Made by a program: the position numbers and the translations under genes. Shown one piece after another: positions 45,992 through 57,165 of a stretch of 64,000 nucleotides of DNA; position 1 is the stretch's first letter; every line of letters starts with the position of its first letter. The stretch spans positions 785,001 to 849,000 of the forward strand of contig JAGFBZ010000899.1 of NCBI GenBank assembly GCA_018398805.1, given 5' to 3'. Below the pieces are notes generated by a model. It was not told the origin of the DNA, did not search any database, and worked only from the letters and a program-made list of their open reading frames with translations. This stretch comes from Hirundichthys speculiger. Taxonomy: Eukaryota > Chordata > Actinopteri > Beloniformes > Exocoetidae.

Positions 45992-46313
45992 CTAATGAGT
46001 TTAATTGATCTTGTTTCCTGTAACTTGTGTGAACATTTAGGTTGTTGTTTCAGGGTATTGAAAATTTGTGAAATTATTGAAATTTTGTGTTTGCACTCAT
46101 TTACGTTTGTAGATATTCTATGAACTGAAAAAGATGTCGATAGGTTCCATCAATTATTTTTTTATTGCATCATCTGATAAGCAACAAGCAGCGTGCCATG
46201 TACTGATGTACTGGACTTTTCTACGTGCACTGAAGAGCTGTGCAGCAATGATATTTAAACTGTCAGAAAGAATGCATGATGATGTACCAATCCAGCCCTG
46301 CTAATAGCAGTAA

Positions 46314-46316
<3 letters not shown>

Positions 46317-46358
<42 letters not shown>

Positions 46359-46367
46359 AATAATAAT
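46317..46367 (+). repeat. (ATT)n / (AAT)n tail of LINE
   Basis: Thirteen or so ATT units switching to AAT units, directly beside ACCTTTATTTAAACTC, the end of the minus-strand LINE. Confidence 0.95.
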
Positions 46368-46596
46368 ACCTTTATTTAAACTCGGAAATACATTGAGTTA
46401 GAGATCTCATTTACAATGCAGCCGAGTGAAACAACAAAAGTAAAAATAAGGGCACTTAGACACAAAAAAGCCAAAGAGAAACTTACATAAAAGTGACGAC
46501 AATAATTTAAAAAACACAATAAAACTGCATTTAAAATGGAAAAAATAGATAAAACATGAATGTTGAATAAATTAATTAAAATGTAGAACACAATAG

Positions 46597-49330
46597 TCAG
46601 GTAAAACAGGAACAGCTAGAAGTAAAATGTGATACAGTTAAAGATTTAAATTGTCCTATGGATAAAAATGATGAAAGCTTTAAATAGTTCTGCATGCTAT
46701 TCCAAGTTGCAGGTGAAAAACTGGATTTTCCAAGTTCAGTAAAAACAGCTGGCACCTGCAGCGTAATCCAATCGCGAGACCGAGTTTGATAAGAGCCCTC
46801 ATTAAAGGAAAGCATGGAACTGATGTAAGGAGGTTAAAGACCAATAAGAGCTTTATAAATAAATAAAACCCAGTGTCTTTCACGTCTTACAGCAAGAGAG
46901 GCCCACCTAACATTGGAATACAAGTCACAATGATGGGTGTCATAGCTGTCTCCAGTGATGAATCTTAATGCAGAGTGGTAAACAGAGTACAGGCGTGCAT
47001 GTACAAAATATCACCATAGCCCAACACTGATAAGAAAGTTGCCTCAACATGCATCTTCCTGCAATGCGGCAGAAAGGCGAGCCTGTTTCTATAAAAGAAA
47101 CCAATTTTATTTCGTAAGGTTGTCACCAGCTTAGAAACATGATGTTTAAAGGTTAATTTGTCATCTAACCAGATACCAAGGTACTTGTATTAAGTAACCC
47201 TTTCAATATTTGTACCATAATTAGTAGAAATGTTGAGGTCATCATGGATACTATTTTTTTGATCTGGTGATCAACATGAATTTAGTTTTGCCTGCATTGA
47301 GTACCAGCTTATGATTATTGAGTGCAACTTGGAGATCAGAAAAGCAGTGTTGGAGGGAATTTATGGCTGACTGTGTGTCATTGGCAATACAAAACAAAAT
47401 GTTGTCATCTGCATAAAGATGAATATTACACCCAGTGACAGCTGAGGTAATATCATTAATGTAAATCGAAAACAGAATGGGCCCTAAAATTGAGCCTTGT
47501 GGCACACCTTTTGCTAATTGGACATATTCAGATTTAACATTACCAAAGCAACACACTGCTGCCTGTCATTAAGGTAACTCTTAAACCATTTAAAGGCTAA
47601 ATAATTAAATCCAAGACTGTGAAGTCTTTTTTTAGAGCAAAGTATGATCCACAGTATCAAATGCTTTGGAAAGATCAATAAAAAGAGCTGCACAGTGTTT
47701 TTTCTTGTCTAAAGCTGTTATAATGTCATTTAAAACAAGAGTGACACCGGTAATACTGCTGTGTCTTTCCCTAAAACCTGACTGATGCCTACTGAGAATG
47801 TCATGTGTTGAGAGGAATGATTTTAGCTGGGTGTTGACAAGAGATTCTTATATTTTTGCTAAACATGATCATTTAGAAATAGGTCTGTAATTATTACGGT
47901 TGGCTGTTCAACCACCTTTATGTAATGGTGTTACATGAGCGACCTTCCAAACCTTAGGGGCCGTGCCATTTAAAACTGTGAGGTTAAAAATATGTGCAAT
48001 GTAGCTGACCACAATTGGTGCTGCAAGCTTTAAAAAGTAGGGGTCAAGTTTGTCTTTACCCATAGACTTTTTAGAATCCAGAGACAGAAGTCCATTGGCC
48101 ACTTAACCAATAGAGAAGGGCCGCAATGAGAAACAAGAAGTTGGCATAATATGGGTGATGGGATCAACAGCAGACAGTGGGGGTCCTGTATAAGTTTCTT
48201 CAAACAGGTTACCAGCTGATGCAAAATGTTCATTAAAAGCCATACAAATCTCCTTGTGGTCTGATATAGAAGACCCATTTTCAGTGGTAAGAGGAGGAAA
48301 CAAAATGGAGGAATTGCAGTTCAGAGAATTCACTGCCTTCCAGAAATTCGCTGGATTCAAATATGATTTTGGAATTAGATTTAAATAGTAATCAGATTTG
48401 ACTTCTTATCACAGAAGTACATTTGTTTCTAAGCCTTCTAAAAACAAGTAGGTGACCGTGGTCCTCAGTACGTCTGGCTAGAGTTCAAACTTTGTTTCTC
48501 TCTTTAAACAAAGAAGAAATTTGTGATGAGAACCAGGGGCTTGACCTATTCTGTATTCTTCATTTTTTAAAAGGTACGTGCTTACTAACTATTAAGCTGA
48601 ATGATTGACAGAAATGGTCAAGAGCGAGTTCAAGATCTAAGATTTTAGCAGTATCATGAATATTACTTGGAGATCATTCAAAAAAAAAAATTGCTCATCA
48701 AAATGTTTGAAATTCCTTCTGGATACCAAATGGGGACATTGTCTTCTTATTCTGGTACTTCTGATGCAAGCGATAGGACAATTGTCGCTAAAACCAAGTT
48801 CAAATACTCCTGAGTGAGAAATTTTTTCTTTTCTGTTCGATAAGATTAAGTCAAGAAGAGATGACTTGGAGGGGTCCTTTAAGTTTGGCCGTTGTAGGAG
48901 CAGTAATTATTTGGGAAAGATTAAAATTACAACAAACCTCCTTTAAAAACTGGGAGGCTGAACATAGGTTAAAATCACCTAAAACAATCATTTCCGAATC
49001 GTTAAAAGGAGCTAAAAGATCAGCTATCTCATTAATAGCAGAAGAGGGCGCAGGGGGTGGTCTATAAAATCCAAACCATAATAATAGAATTATTTTTTTC
49101 TATGGAAACTTTCAGTGCCAAGAACTCAAAAGATTTGTCCACAGACGTTGCTTTCAGAACAGTACAATTAAGGCAAGCTCTAGAATAAATGGCCACACCT
49201 CCCCCTCTAGAGTTTCTGTCCATTCTGAACAGGTTGTAACCATAAAATTTCTAGCTGATCCAGCTTCTCATGCTGAGTGATGCTCCTGATATTTAAGTGA
49301 ATTAAACCCAGCCCTCTCCTATTCTTAAAA
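46597..49330 (-). pseudogene. LINE ORF2: endonuclease and reverse transcriptase
   Basis: Reading right to left. The endonuclease opens at GLGLIHLNIRSITQHEKLDQ (motif I Asn) near 49320 and runs in broken frames to about 48700. A linker holds NPANFWKAVNSL (48360) and KKSMGKDKLDPYFLK (48080). RT domain A, ALFIDLSKAFDTVDH, is at about 47650-47700 with its Asp intact. Domain B is AKGVPQGSILGPILFSIYIN, and domain C, HLYADDNILFC, keeps YADD. The thumb (FKHHVSKLVTTLRNKIGFF) and C-terminal region continue to about 46597 (SPATWNSMQNYLKL). There are several stops and frameshifts, but the catalytic Asp residues survive. ORF2 nicks the target and copies element RNA; this copy is inactive. Confidence 0.88.
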
Positions 49331-49514
49331 TCTGAAGGAGTAAGGGTCGGGTGTGGAACAGATGCAGACTTAAGAAAAACACTAAGGTCAGACTTTAAGG
49401 CCTGTGAAGCTGAGGACAGCCTTGATGCACATAACAGTGGAGAGTGTATTGGGCTTGAAGCCGCCTGGAAACAAGGGGGAGCTGATGAGCCAGAACCTGA
49501 TTGAGACGGTCCGA

Positions 49515-49828
49515 TCAGCGGCTGGTGCCCTGTGACGAGCACGCCTGGTCACTTGACCAAGTAGCAGATGATAGTCGAACTGCAGGTGCATTTAAAATTG
49601 AGTAAAATATGTTGTCCGTTAAAATATGTGCACCCAGCCTGCTCTGATGGATACGATCTCTGAAGTAAAAGTAAGAAAGCTTCCGGAAGAGGTTAAAATT
49701 GTCAATAAAAACCATCTTGTGTGCTGCACTGGTAGACTGGAGCTGAGGATCCGGCTGAAAAGGCCAACGCTGTGGCTCAGCGGAGGCCGAGGTCCAGAGA
49801 TAAAGATACGCTTTCCACAGTCTTTCAA
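49515..49828 (-). pseudogene. LINE ORF1, esterase C-terminal part
   Basis: Two overlapping minus-strand frames. The first reads LKDCGKRIFISGPRPPLSH and GLFSRILSS, the second VFIDNFNLFRKLSYFYFRD and IHQSRLGAHILTDNI. Together they match the back half of esterase-type ORF1 proteins of L2/CR1-group LINEs (SGP-P, FIDNF, RDGIHPSRLG). The GDS serine block and the N-terminal domains are missing, and the DGIHP block reads DRIHQ. It is followed after a gap by the ORF2 endonuclease, the normal order. Confidence 0.75.
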
Positions 49829-49894
49829 TGTGTTAGGGAGCCTGCTAAAATCCTGCTTTAAAATGCTATGTCTTTCCAGCTCCTTGTAGAAATG

Positions 49895-50060
49895 TTTATA
49901 AGACGACCTCTATTTTTCAAATATCATTTGGGGAAGATAAAAATATGACGAAGACAATAAGGTTATTCACAAAACAACTACAATCGGAAAAAAAAAATCA
50001 CACAGAGATAACATTCTGCTGTATTGATAAACATTTTATATCCAAGGGGCAATTAATAGG
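49895..50060 (+). repeat. Unclassified dispersed repeat A, copy 3
   Basis: TATAAGACGACCTCTATTTT and TCAAATATC match 3182-3210. The following ATTCTGCTGTATTGATAAAC also resembles CATCCTGCTGTACTGTTAAAC at 3215-3235, after a roughly 100-bp insertion absent from copy 1. It abuts the 5' end of the LINE at 49893. Confidence 0.6.
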
Positions 50061-51899
50061 TCATTGAAGTGAAATAGAGTTACATGCAGTGGATGTGGCT
50101 CAAGTTAGCTTGGCAAGGGGTATATTTTCAATGTCCATGTGGTTTGAAATAGATTACAAAAAATCGTGTTAGTTTGTTTGAAATTCCAGTTATCACAAAG
50201 AAAAAAACACAGACGAATAGCAAGGTATTAACTCTTAAATTAGTCACTAAATATCTAATTTTTCAAAAAAAGGGTGGAGCTTGAAGTGCCTCTTGTCCTA
50301 AAACTTGTTGTCATTAAAATATATAGTACATTTCTTGTGATTTCACCATTTGTCACGCCATGTCTCATTTCTAACAGTGCATATATGCAGTAAGGGGTTC
50401 ACCTTATTTGCTGACAAACAGCTCAATCTATGGCCACTTCCTCCATGGACTGAACTGCCGAGCTGCCCATACACAGATGAATGTTGTCCCTTAGCAAACA
50501 AATCAATAAAACTAATTTTCTTTTGGTCAATTGTTAATTAAATGCCAGTTTTCCTTCAATTAAAAAACTGACTATAGTGCCAAATATAGCATGTAATCAT
50601 AATTTTCTTCTGCATTCCCCAGGGCAGCTGCACATACCCAGAGATGATTGCTAATGCAAAATCATTTTCTGATTTGTATCTGCAAATTGCTGCTGATCTT
50701 TTGGTATCAAAGCAACAAGCTTTATCAGCCTCCCACCTGGTAAATAATTATAACATTGATAGGTTAGATTACCAAGAAAGTAAGCCTTTCTAGTAAGATA
50801 AAGGTCATTCAGTATTATTTAAAGGGTATGCCTGAAAATTATGCACAAAAGGAATGAAGCATTAAATATATTTCAAGCAAAATCTAAAATAAACACTTCC
50901 AGCAATTTCAGTCTGCTGGGAAAGTTCTCCCCCTTTTTATATTCCTTAAAAGGCATGATGAAATATTGCAATGGATCCACCACTTCCATTTCCTTTCATT
51001 TTAGCATCCGCTATTGCTCATGGACGACTGGAAACTGTTGCTTTTAAGACACTTTCGTGTTGGGTGATGCACTACTTGAAACGGATATCTGACCAACCCC
51101 AAGTCCTTTTTGTCTGATCTGAAGAATAAAGCGTTTCATGCTGGCCTTGGTGAAGTCATCATGAGCCAGAACTTTTGGAGGGCCATTTGAGGAGAAGAGG
51201 AGAGGGAGAAATGGGCTGATGCGAGAAATGACCATGCATCGAGCTGTGGTGCTGACATGTTGCTCAATGGGCCGCAGTCACAGTAAGATATATAGCTTAT
51301 GACAGATGTTTGTGGAAATGCATTACTGCATTGAGATTGAAACCATCCAAGCTCTTCAGAGCATTGAAGAGAATACCTAATCTGTATACACAAAAAGCTT
51401 TTACAGCTGCCAGTTTACACAGTTTCCTCTGTTCAAATGTTTACTCTGATATATTGCATAAATGTCATGGCCAGAAGCTAGAAGCAGACTTGTGCTCATA
51501 TGTTTTTTTTCTTCACTATATGCACAAGATTAAAAATAAATAATGATAACAATTAAAAGCAAAAAAACAACATCTCTTTCATTATTTATTCATCCATTTA
51601 ATAACAACCTGTACACATAAAACAGCATTTTTAAATTGGCCAATTGCACTTTTGTTTGCGGATTTTGTAGAAAATACAATGAAAAGCAAACAAAATGTGT
51701 TACTTATTGGTACGTTATACAAGACAATGACAATAAAAACATGCACATAATCAGAATAATATCAGATAATAATTGTTTCACATCTTCTGATATACTGCAG
51801 AGGAGAAAACATTTGGCTTTTAACACAGCAGGTGGTCAGTTTTTTATTCACCTTTGCAAATGAAACTTAATGTGACTTTGAGAATTCATCAGAGGCTTT
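50061..51899. other. No gene seen
   Basis: About 1.8 kb. The stretch 51060-51310 is less AT-rich than its surroundings and open on both strands, but no domain is recognisable. The rest is AT-rich spacer. Confidence 0.4.
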
Positions 51900-52374
51900 G
51901 GGCCAATTCCAATTCCTCCCTTAACCCTCAGTCTCAACCTTCGCCTTTAACCCTCAGTCTTTGGCCCTCAATCTCGGCCCTCAAAAGTAAGTGTAAGGGC
52001 TATCTTGTGACTTAGAAATGGGACACCCCTTGAGTGCAGTTACGTCTTCAGACTGTGGGGGGCGGCCTTACGCCAAAGCTACATCCAGTCTGTCAAGAAA
52101 ACGACAACGACGAAGAAGAATTAGAAGAAAACGTAGAAGAAGAATAAGATATTATAAATATATATTACGGAGACAAAATATGCAATGCCTTCTGAGTAGC
52201 CCTTACTTCCAAGGGTGGTGCCGGAGAATCTCAATATTGAGGGCAACACAGCCCTCAAACTTGTCCCTCAACTTGATGTTCTAAGAATCGCGACAGGACT
52301 TGCACTTCACGGAGCGCGCATTTTTGAGATTGAGGGTTGAGTTTGAGAGTTAAGGGAGGAATTGGAATTCACCC
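51900..52374 (+). mobile_element. TIR element (MITE), superfamily uncertain
   Basis: A 475-bp element with long inverted ends: GGGCCAATTCCAATTCCTCC plus CTTAACCCTCAGTCTCAACC at the left; the right end reads GGTTGAGTTTGAGAGTTAAG then GGAGGAATTGGAATTCACCC. Flanks are TTT and TTA, so a short T/A-rich duplication is possible, as in PIF/Harbinger-like elements, but I cannot confirm it. Inside is a purine-rich tract (52098-52150) encoding an Arg-rich stretch (RKRQRRRRIRRKRRRRIR) within an 88-codon frame. It may be simple-sequence coding rather than a protein. Confidence 0.8.
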
Positions 52375-53146
52375 TTAAATTAAAGATCGGTTAATGTTAG
52401 CTTTGCTATGGTTTTGGAATCAGTTCAGACAAAACTGAGGACTGGATGGTGTTAAGTTAAATGTGACTGCATGCACACAAATTTAGAAATGGATGCGCTG
52501 TCCTGAAATATCTCCGGAGGAGACTGTGTCCCCACAAAAATAAATAAATAAATGAATAAATAACATCTCTGGTTCTGTCATCAAGGCTTAATACATCCTG
52601 CTGTTTGTTTACATTTTTCGGTATCTTCTTTTGTTACTGTGCAGATAAGGGCTGTTGTCTGTCAGGAACAAAAATAGAAGTGCAGTGCTTTAGTAGTGCA
52701 AAACCTCTTAGTGGATGCTTTTACTGAAAACAGGATAGCCACTGAAAAAACGATTTTTAATCTGTAGAAAGTCTTGGGTTCTTTAAACTTTCCCAACCAA
52801 GGACTTCAACGTGAATGGAAAAATGATGAGCACTCAAGGGCTCAAATAATAAAAAAAATTACAATTTTTAAACATTTCTTTCATAAGTAAGTGTTTAAAT
52901 CTTAATATTAAATGAATAAAAATCTCCTGAGGAATTGAAGTCCAGTTATGGCATTTAGAAAATTTACAAATCACCGAAGCATCACATCTCCATCTGGCGC
53001 ACCATTTCAGTAAAACAGATATCAAATCTTTGCATATATAAAAAAGGTTGAAAATTATATAGTCATGCTGGGAGCCTGAGAGGCAGCCACGGCTCCAGGG
53101 TCATCACTCCCACAAGGCCACAGCCCCAACAACAACAGGCCCCGAG
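52375..53146. other. No gene seen
   Basis: AT-rich up to about 53040, then an abrupt GC rise with CCACAAGGCCACAGCCCC that leads into the ORF at 53147. A short TAAA/TGAA run lies at 52540-52562. Confidence 0.4.
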
Positions 53147-53482
53147 ATGAGCTCAGGAGACAAGGACCCCGACAAGGCCGTCCCACCCACCGCAACTCTA
53201 TCCACAGCAATGGTGCTGCCAGGAGCAACCGACACCACGCACCACGCTCATAACACTGCAAATATGGAAACATGTGGCGGGGATGAAAACAACCGCGGTT
53301 GTCCTTGCAGACGCAGGAAAGGCTGTGGGAAAAAAACACAGCTAAAGGCGCACCAGGAAATCACGGCCGGGATGATGATGATGATGATGATGATGGCTGG
53401 TAGTTCTAGAGAGAAGACGAAGAGTATCAAAAGTGGATCCAAAATTTTGATGAGCCTGTTGGTTATTGTGGAGACGATCTGA
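53147..53482 (+). CDS. Unidentified 111-codon ORF in locally GC-rich sequence
   Basis: I do not recognise it. Residues 1-40 are Asp/Thr/Ala-rich (MSSGDKDPDKAVPPTATLS). Residues 41-68 hold a Cys-rich basic patch (CGGDENNRGCPCRRRKGCGK). A Met run at about 76-83 comes from an (ATG)n microsatellite, followed by a basic then hydrophobic end (SGSKILMSLLVIVETI). The GC content of 53070-53350 is clearly above its flanks, which fits an exon, a processed copy or an unknown element. The opposite strand is also open across most of it. No homology, promoter or splice structure supports expression. Confidence 0.2.
   Translation: MSSGDKDPDKAVPPTATLSTAMVLPGATDTTHHAHNTANMETCGGDENNRGCPCRRRKGCGKKTQLKAHQEITAGMMMMMMMMAGSSREKTKSIKSGSKILMSLLVIVETI
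53372..53395 (+). repeat. (ATG)n microsatellite
   Basis: Eight ATG units inside the ORF at 53147-53482. Confidence 0.9.
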
Positions 53483-53499
53483 AAGGGAAATTTTAAAAC

Positions 53500-54845
53500 C
53501 AAACTGCAGATTTATTATTTAATTATTTGTTATTTATTGTGGAACGTGTATGCATTGAGCTATTGAGACTTCCTTGGGAAAAAAGATGAATTTAACATAC
53601 CCCTCTCTTGTTTATGCTTTACTGGGTTGAGATCAAAGCTTTTTGGACCCCGCCCCTTTATGTTTCGCGCCAACTGGATTTCTCACCCTGTTCTCCAGCA
53701 GCTACACATTTGTGAGTATTTAAACAAGAGCTTTGGTAATTATGTACCATTCTTTTTCTCCTCTTCCTTCTGAACTTTATTACATAAAGTCCACCATTGT
53801 GATTAAAGCTTTCAAAGTCCATTGTCACTCAATAGCCACAGTTTATCTTTTTGATCACCAGCTTCCAAAAAATTTGGATTGTGTCCCACAGGATCCCAAA
53901 CCAAATGCAGCTTTTTAATTTGGACTAGCAGGCAAAGCATAATGACCTGGCAAAAAGGTCATATTGAACCTTAAATGAATTAAAAGAAAACTTGTATGTT
54001 AATCTTATTTTGATTTTTATTTGAGTCATTATTTCATTAGACCTGTTTGTGGTAAATTCTGAGCTTCTCTGACCCTGAAAGTAGACGAGACCATTTACAT
54101 TAGTAACATGTTCCCTGCCTCATTTACATATCATCTAGCAACAGTGTGGCTCATTTGTTTTCATTTCGTACATGATTGGGCGACATTAGATCAAGTGATG
54201 CAAAGGTTTCATACAGAAACAGCTTTTCTGTTCTTTCCTTTATTTAGCACAGTCAGAGTTGTCTGACTCCCTGAACAGGACAATTTCAGTTTTTTTTTTT
54301 TTTTTTAACCTTTCAAAATCTCAATTATTAAAAAAAAAAAGAAAAGAAATTGATGCCAGGGATTCATGCTGGTGCCCCATAATGTTCGCCTGCCTCTCCT
54401 CTGTTGAACATGGAGCACATGGTCCACTGTTTTTATGCCAGATGCAACTGTGCAGCTCCTGTTCTGCTTTGGTAGCAGCTTGTGGGAGCTCTTGTTCATT
54501 TCCAAAAGGAAATTATCCTCCAGTGGGTTTAAAAATATTGATATTTTACCTTCAATATGCATGCACACAGTCCCTCAGGCCACACAGCACTAACAGATAT
54601 CACTGGCTATTAGTGTTTCAAAGGACACTGATGCATGCACTGGTAACATCATGATAAATGTTGTTGTATCTACTTTGTTTTACATTAGGACCAAAAGGCT
54701 TGAAAATTTAATTATAACAGTACCATGTCTAATCGCACACTTTTCTCTGTCAGAATGGCTGACTAAACAGCTCAAGCTTGTCCTTTAGTAAGTAAATGAT
54801 TAATGTGTCATTATCCAGCAAAAAAAAAGGTGGGAGACAGATATA
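53500..54845. other. No gene seen
   Basis: AT-rich spacer with poly-T at 54289-54306 and poly-A at 54331-54340. The frame at 54259-54654 translates through these runs and has no domain. Confidence 0.4.
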
Positions 54846-55530
54846 CTGTCATATGCAAAAGTCAGTGCCCCAAACCTTTTTTTAAAATAGATTTTTATTT
54901 ATTCATTCATACAGTATTTGAAAAAAAAAGTATTATAGAGAGTAAGTTGTAGCGAGGTGCGACTTATCATCTGCAAGTGTTTAGAGCTCTATAAAAGCAG
55001 ATGCTTTGGCAGTTTTCTGAATTAGAGCATACAGGTGTGTGTTCCCAATGCCAGATGGGAAAGACATAAGCAATCATTTTATTGGCACTCTCTCTGGGAA
55101 GGGAATGAAAACTGACCCTAAGGTCAGACTGTGCAATACTCAGAGAAAGAGACACAAAAAAAACAAGACCATCATCTCAAACCCTGCTTGCCCCACTGAA
55201 CATGCTAAATGTTAAAGTTCATGATAGAACAACTGAAGACTTGAGAAGTATGGTTTGTCTGGAAGGGTTTCCAGGAGAAAACCTCTTCTGTCTAAAAAGA
55301 TCATGGAAAAATGACCGAGGTTCACAAAACTCCATCTGTCCTATGGATTGATGAGAGCCAAGTGGAGTTGTTTCACCAACACCATGCTTAGTGAAAAGTA
55401 AACAGCATTCTAGCAGAAAATTCTCACACCCACTCTCAAGCACGGTACTGTAGGGGTGATGATGTGGGGTTGTTTTGCAGTCACACAACCAGGGCACCTT
55501 CTATTATAAAGTTGACCATGGACTTCTTGG
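54846..55530 (+). mobile_element. Tc1-like transposon relic
   Basis: The left end TACTGTCATATGCAAAAGTC and AGTGCCCCAAACC resembles a fish Tc1 inverted repeat with the sense 'CAAAAGT-TGGGCACC'. Plus-strand coding traces at 55255-55500 include GGTTTCCAGGAGAAAACCTC, ATTGATGAGAGCCAAGTGGA (IDESQVELF, in the position of the first catalytic Asp), CACCAACACCATGCTTAG (HQHHA) and GGGTGATGATGTGGGG (GVMMWG). Stops and frameshifts are frequent and no clear right end was found. It is old and inactive. Confidence 0.7.
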
Positions 55531-56327
55531 TATACCATAATATTCCAGAGTCTATTGCCTTTAACTTCACTCGAAGGAAAAGCTGCTTACTTTTAGGAAG
55601 CTAACTGTAGTTGTCTTCCATTTCTGCTATTGACAAAATCCAGACAAAGTGACTTTGAAATACCATTCCCATGGGACAGCTGCACATTGTTTACTCCCTC
55701 TATGTCACACATCATCATCGAAGAAACTAGTTGGCAGAGCCACAGTTAGTGACTTAGCAGAGGCCACAAAGTAAATAGCGAAATGACAGAAAAGCGACAG
55801 AAAAGTGACTTAACCACAATGCCTATATGGGACCTAAAGAGCCAAAAAAACAAAACAAATAAAAAAAAAATGTGAAGAAAAAAAAAACTGCAAAAGTTCC
55901 ATTGTTATGCATTGAAGAGAGCTGTCCATAAGCAAATGACAAAAAATTTCCAAACTGAACTGAAACTACGTTAACAGGAATGTGTCAAAATTCCCCCAAA
56001 ACAATTTGTGGGTCATCAAGTTATGATAGATCTGGCAGCTACTGAATCACAGTACTACTTAGTACTACTTAGTATTGTAATCATTAATCATGTTCTTATG
56101 CAAAAGAAAAAAAAGGGCTGGGGGGGGGGTTAGTTTTGCACATTCCTGTGCTCCGGGACACAAAAGCTTTAACAGTAAGTTCCAAGATTTTTCTACGTTT
56201 TTTTGCACAGCCTGAGAATGAGCTCATTCCAAAAAGGATGTTTGTCTTTAATGCCGTATATATATATATAAAAGGGATCCAGACACAATTATGTGTCTCA
56301 TAAATCACCTTTTCTCATTTCAAATAG
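55531..56327. other. No gene seen
   Basis: AT-rich spacer with several poly-A runs near 55845-55887. It ends in TTTCTCATTTCAAATAG, a splice-acceptor-like tract before the next entry. Confidence 0.4.
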
Positions 56328-56600
56328 AGGTGGTGGTCACGCTACAATGCTGCAGCAATTTCTGTGGAGGTCTGCGGGTTTCATCCGTCATGCATGAACC
56401 CAGACTGTGCACCTCTGGATGATGCAGACTGGTTCTGCAGCGAGGCATGTGAACAGAATAGATCATATAAATCTTTTACTACTGCCACCGACGTCAGTAG
56501 GGGGGTGCAAATGGTGCAGTCCATATTGCAAATAATTTTAAAGGGAACCATGTTGGATCTCTTACACGGCAAGAAAGGTCAGCATTATACACAGTACTGA
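56328..56600 (+). CDS. Possible exon with PHD-finger-like second half
   Basis: An open frame begins right after a pyrimidine-rich tract and AG (TTCTCATTTCAAATAG, ending 56327), like a 3' splice site. It reads RWWSRYNAAAISVEVCGFHP, SCMNPDCAPLDDADWFCSEA and CEQNRSYKSF, then VQSILQIILKG and a stop at 56598. The pattern C-x3-H-x2-C...W-F-C-x3-C resembles the last half of a PHD-type zinc finger, where H-x2-C and a W-x-C pair bind the second zinc. The first half would lie upstream and was not found. Such fingers occur in chromatin proteins and in some fish transposon proteins. It may be a relic; expression is unknown. Confidence 0.3.
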   Translation, partial: RWWSRYNAAAISVEVCGFHPSCMNPDCAPLDDADWFCSEACEQNRSYKSFTTATDVSRGVQMVQSILQIILKGTMLDLLHGKKGQHYTQY

Positions 56601-57165
56601 GAGATCCTTTATTGGAACATAGGTCAAGAATCACATGCACACAATATTATTGCTGATATATTTATTAAGGAATATATGAAAGGTTTTATTTTTGTATGTT
56701 GATAATCTCTGCAACAGCTGCTGCTCAGACCTTTTCCTTTGATGGCATAGACTGATGACCAGATAGTAAAATGTTCCATATCTGCCATTTCAGAGACAAC
56801 CTGTTAAACATATTGCTGTGTTGGAAGTAATGGCATTGAAAGTTCTAAGAAATGATATGTTTTAGGTGCAAACACATCACAAAGATCACAATGGCCAACC
56901 TCACTGTGAAATGTTGACTTTCAAGAACTGTAAGTCTATATTACTGAGCATTCAACAGTAATGCCAGAGTACTTTGATTTACAAAGACTGGCAACACTCA
57001 TTCAACAAAAACCTTCAACTTCAAGCTACTTCAAGCTAACTTCAAGATTCTCAGAGTAGCAACCCCACTTCTGTCCACACGGGGACAGCATATCAGAAGA
57101 AATTTCATGTGTCAGCCCCTTGCATAGGACACAATAAAGTGCACTTATAGTGGGACAAGGTGGTA
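56601..57165. other. No gene seen
   Basis: AT-rich spacer. A direct repeat TTCAAGCTACTTCAAGCTAA lies near 57018-57045. No coding motif. Confidence 0.4.

Larger units (their letters stand above)
46313..49893 (-). mobile_element. L2/CR1-group LINE, nearly full coding region
   Basis: Minus strand, about 3.6 kb. The (ATT)n array at 46317-46355 (AAT on the element strand) is the 3' tail. Upstream come the ORF2 RT C-terminus, RT core, endonuclease, and the end of an esterase-type ORF1 (49515-49828). The 5' edge is near 49893, where repeat A copy 3 starts, so the beginning of ORF1 is missing. It is a different subfamily from the L2 at 11-16 kb: the tail and protein details differ. Confidence 0.88.

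Noticed and set aside
51044..51393. Possible exon in moderately GC-rich sequence
   Set aside because: Frames on the minus strand give Ser/Pro-rich text without domains and no splice signals were convincing.
54259..54654. 131-codon ORF
   Set aside because: It begins in poly-T/poly-A runs and has no recognisable domain; the opposite strand is also open.
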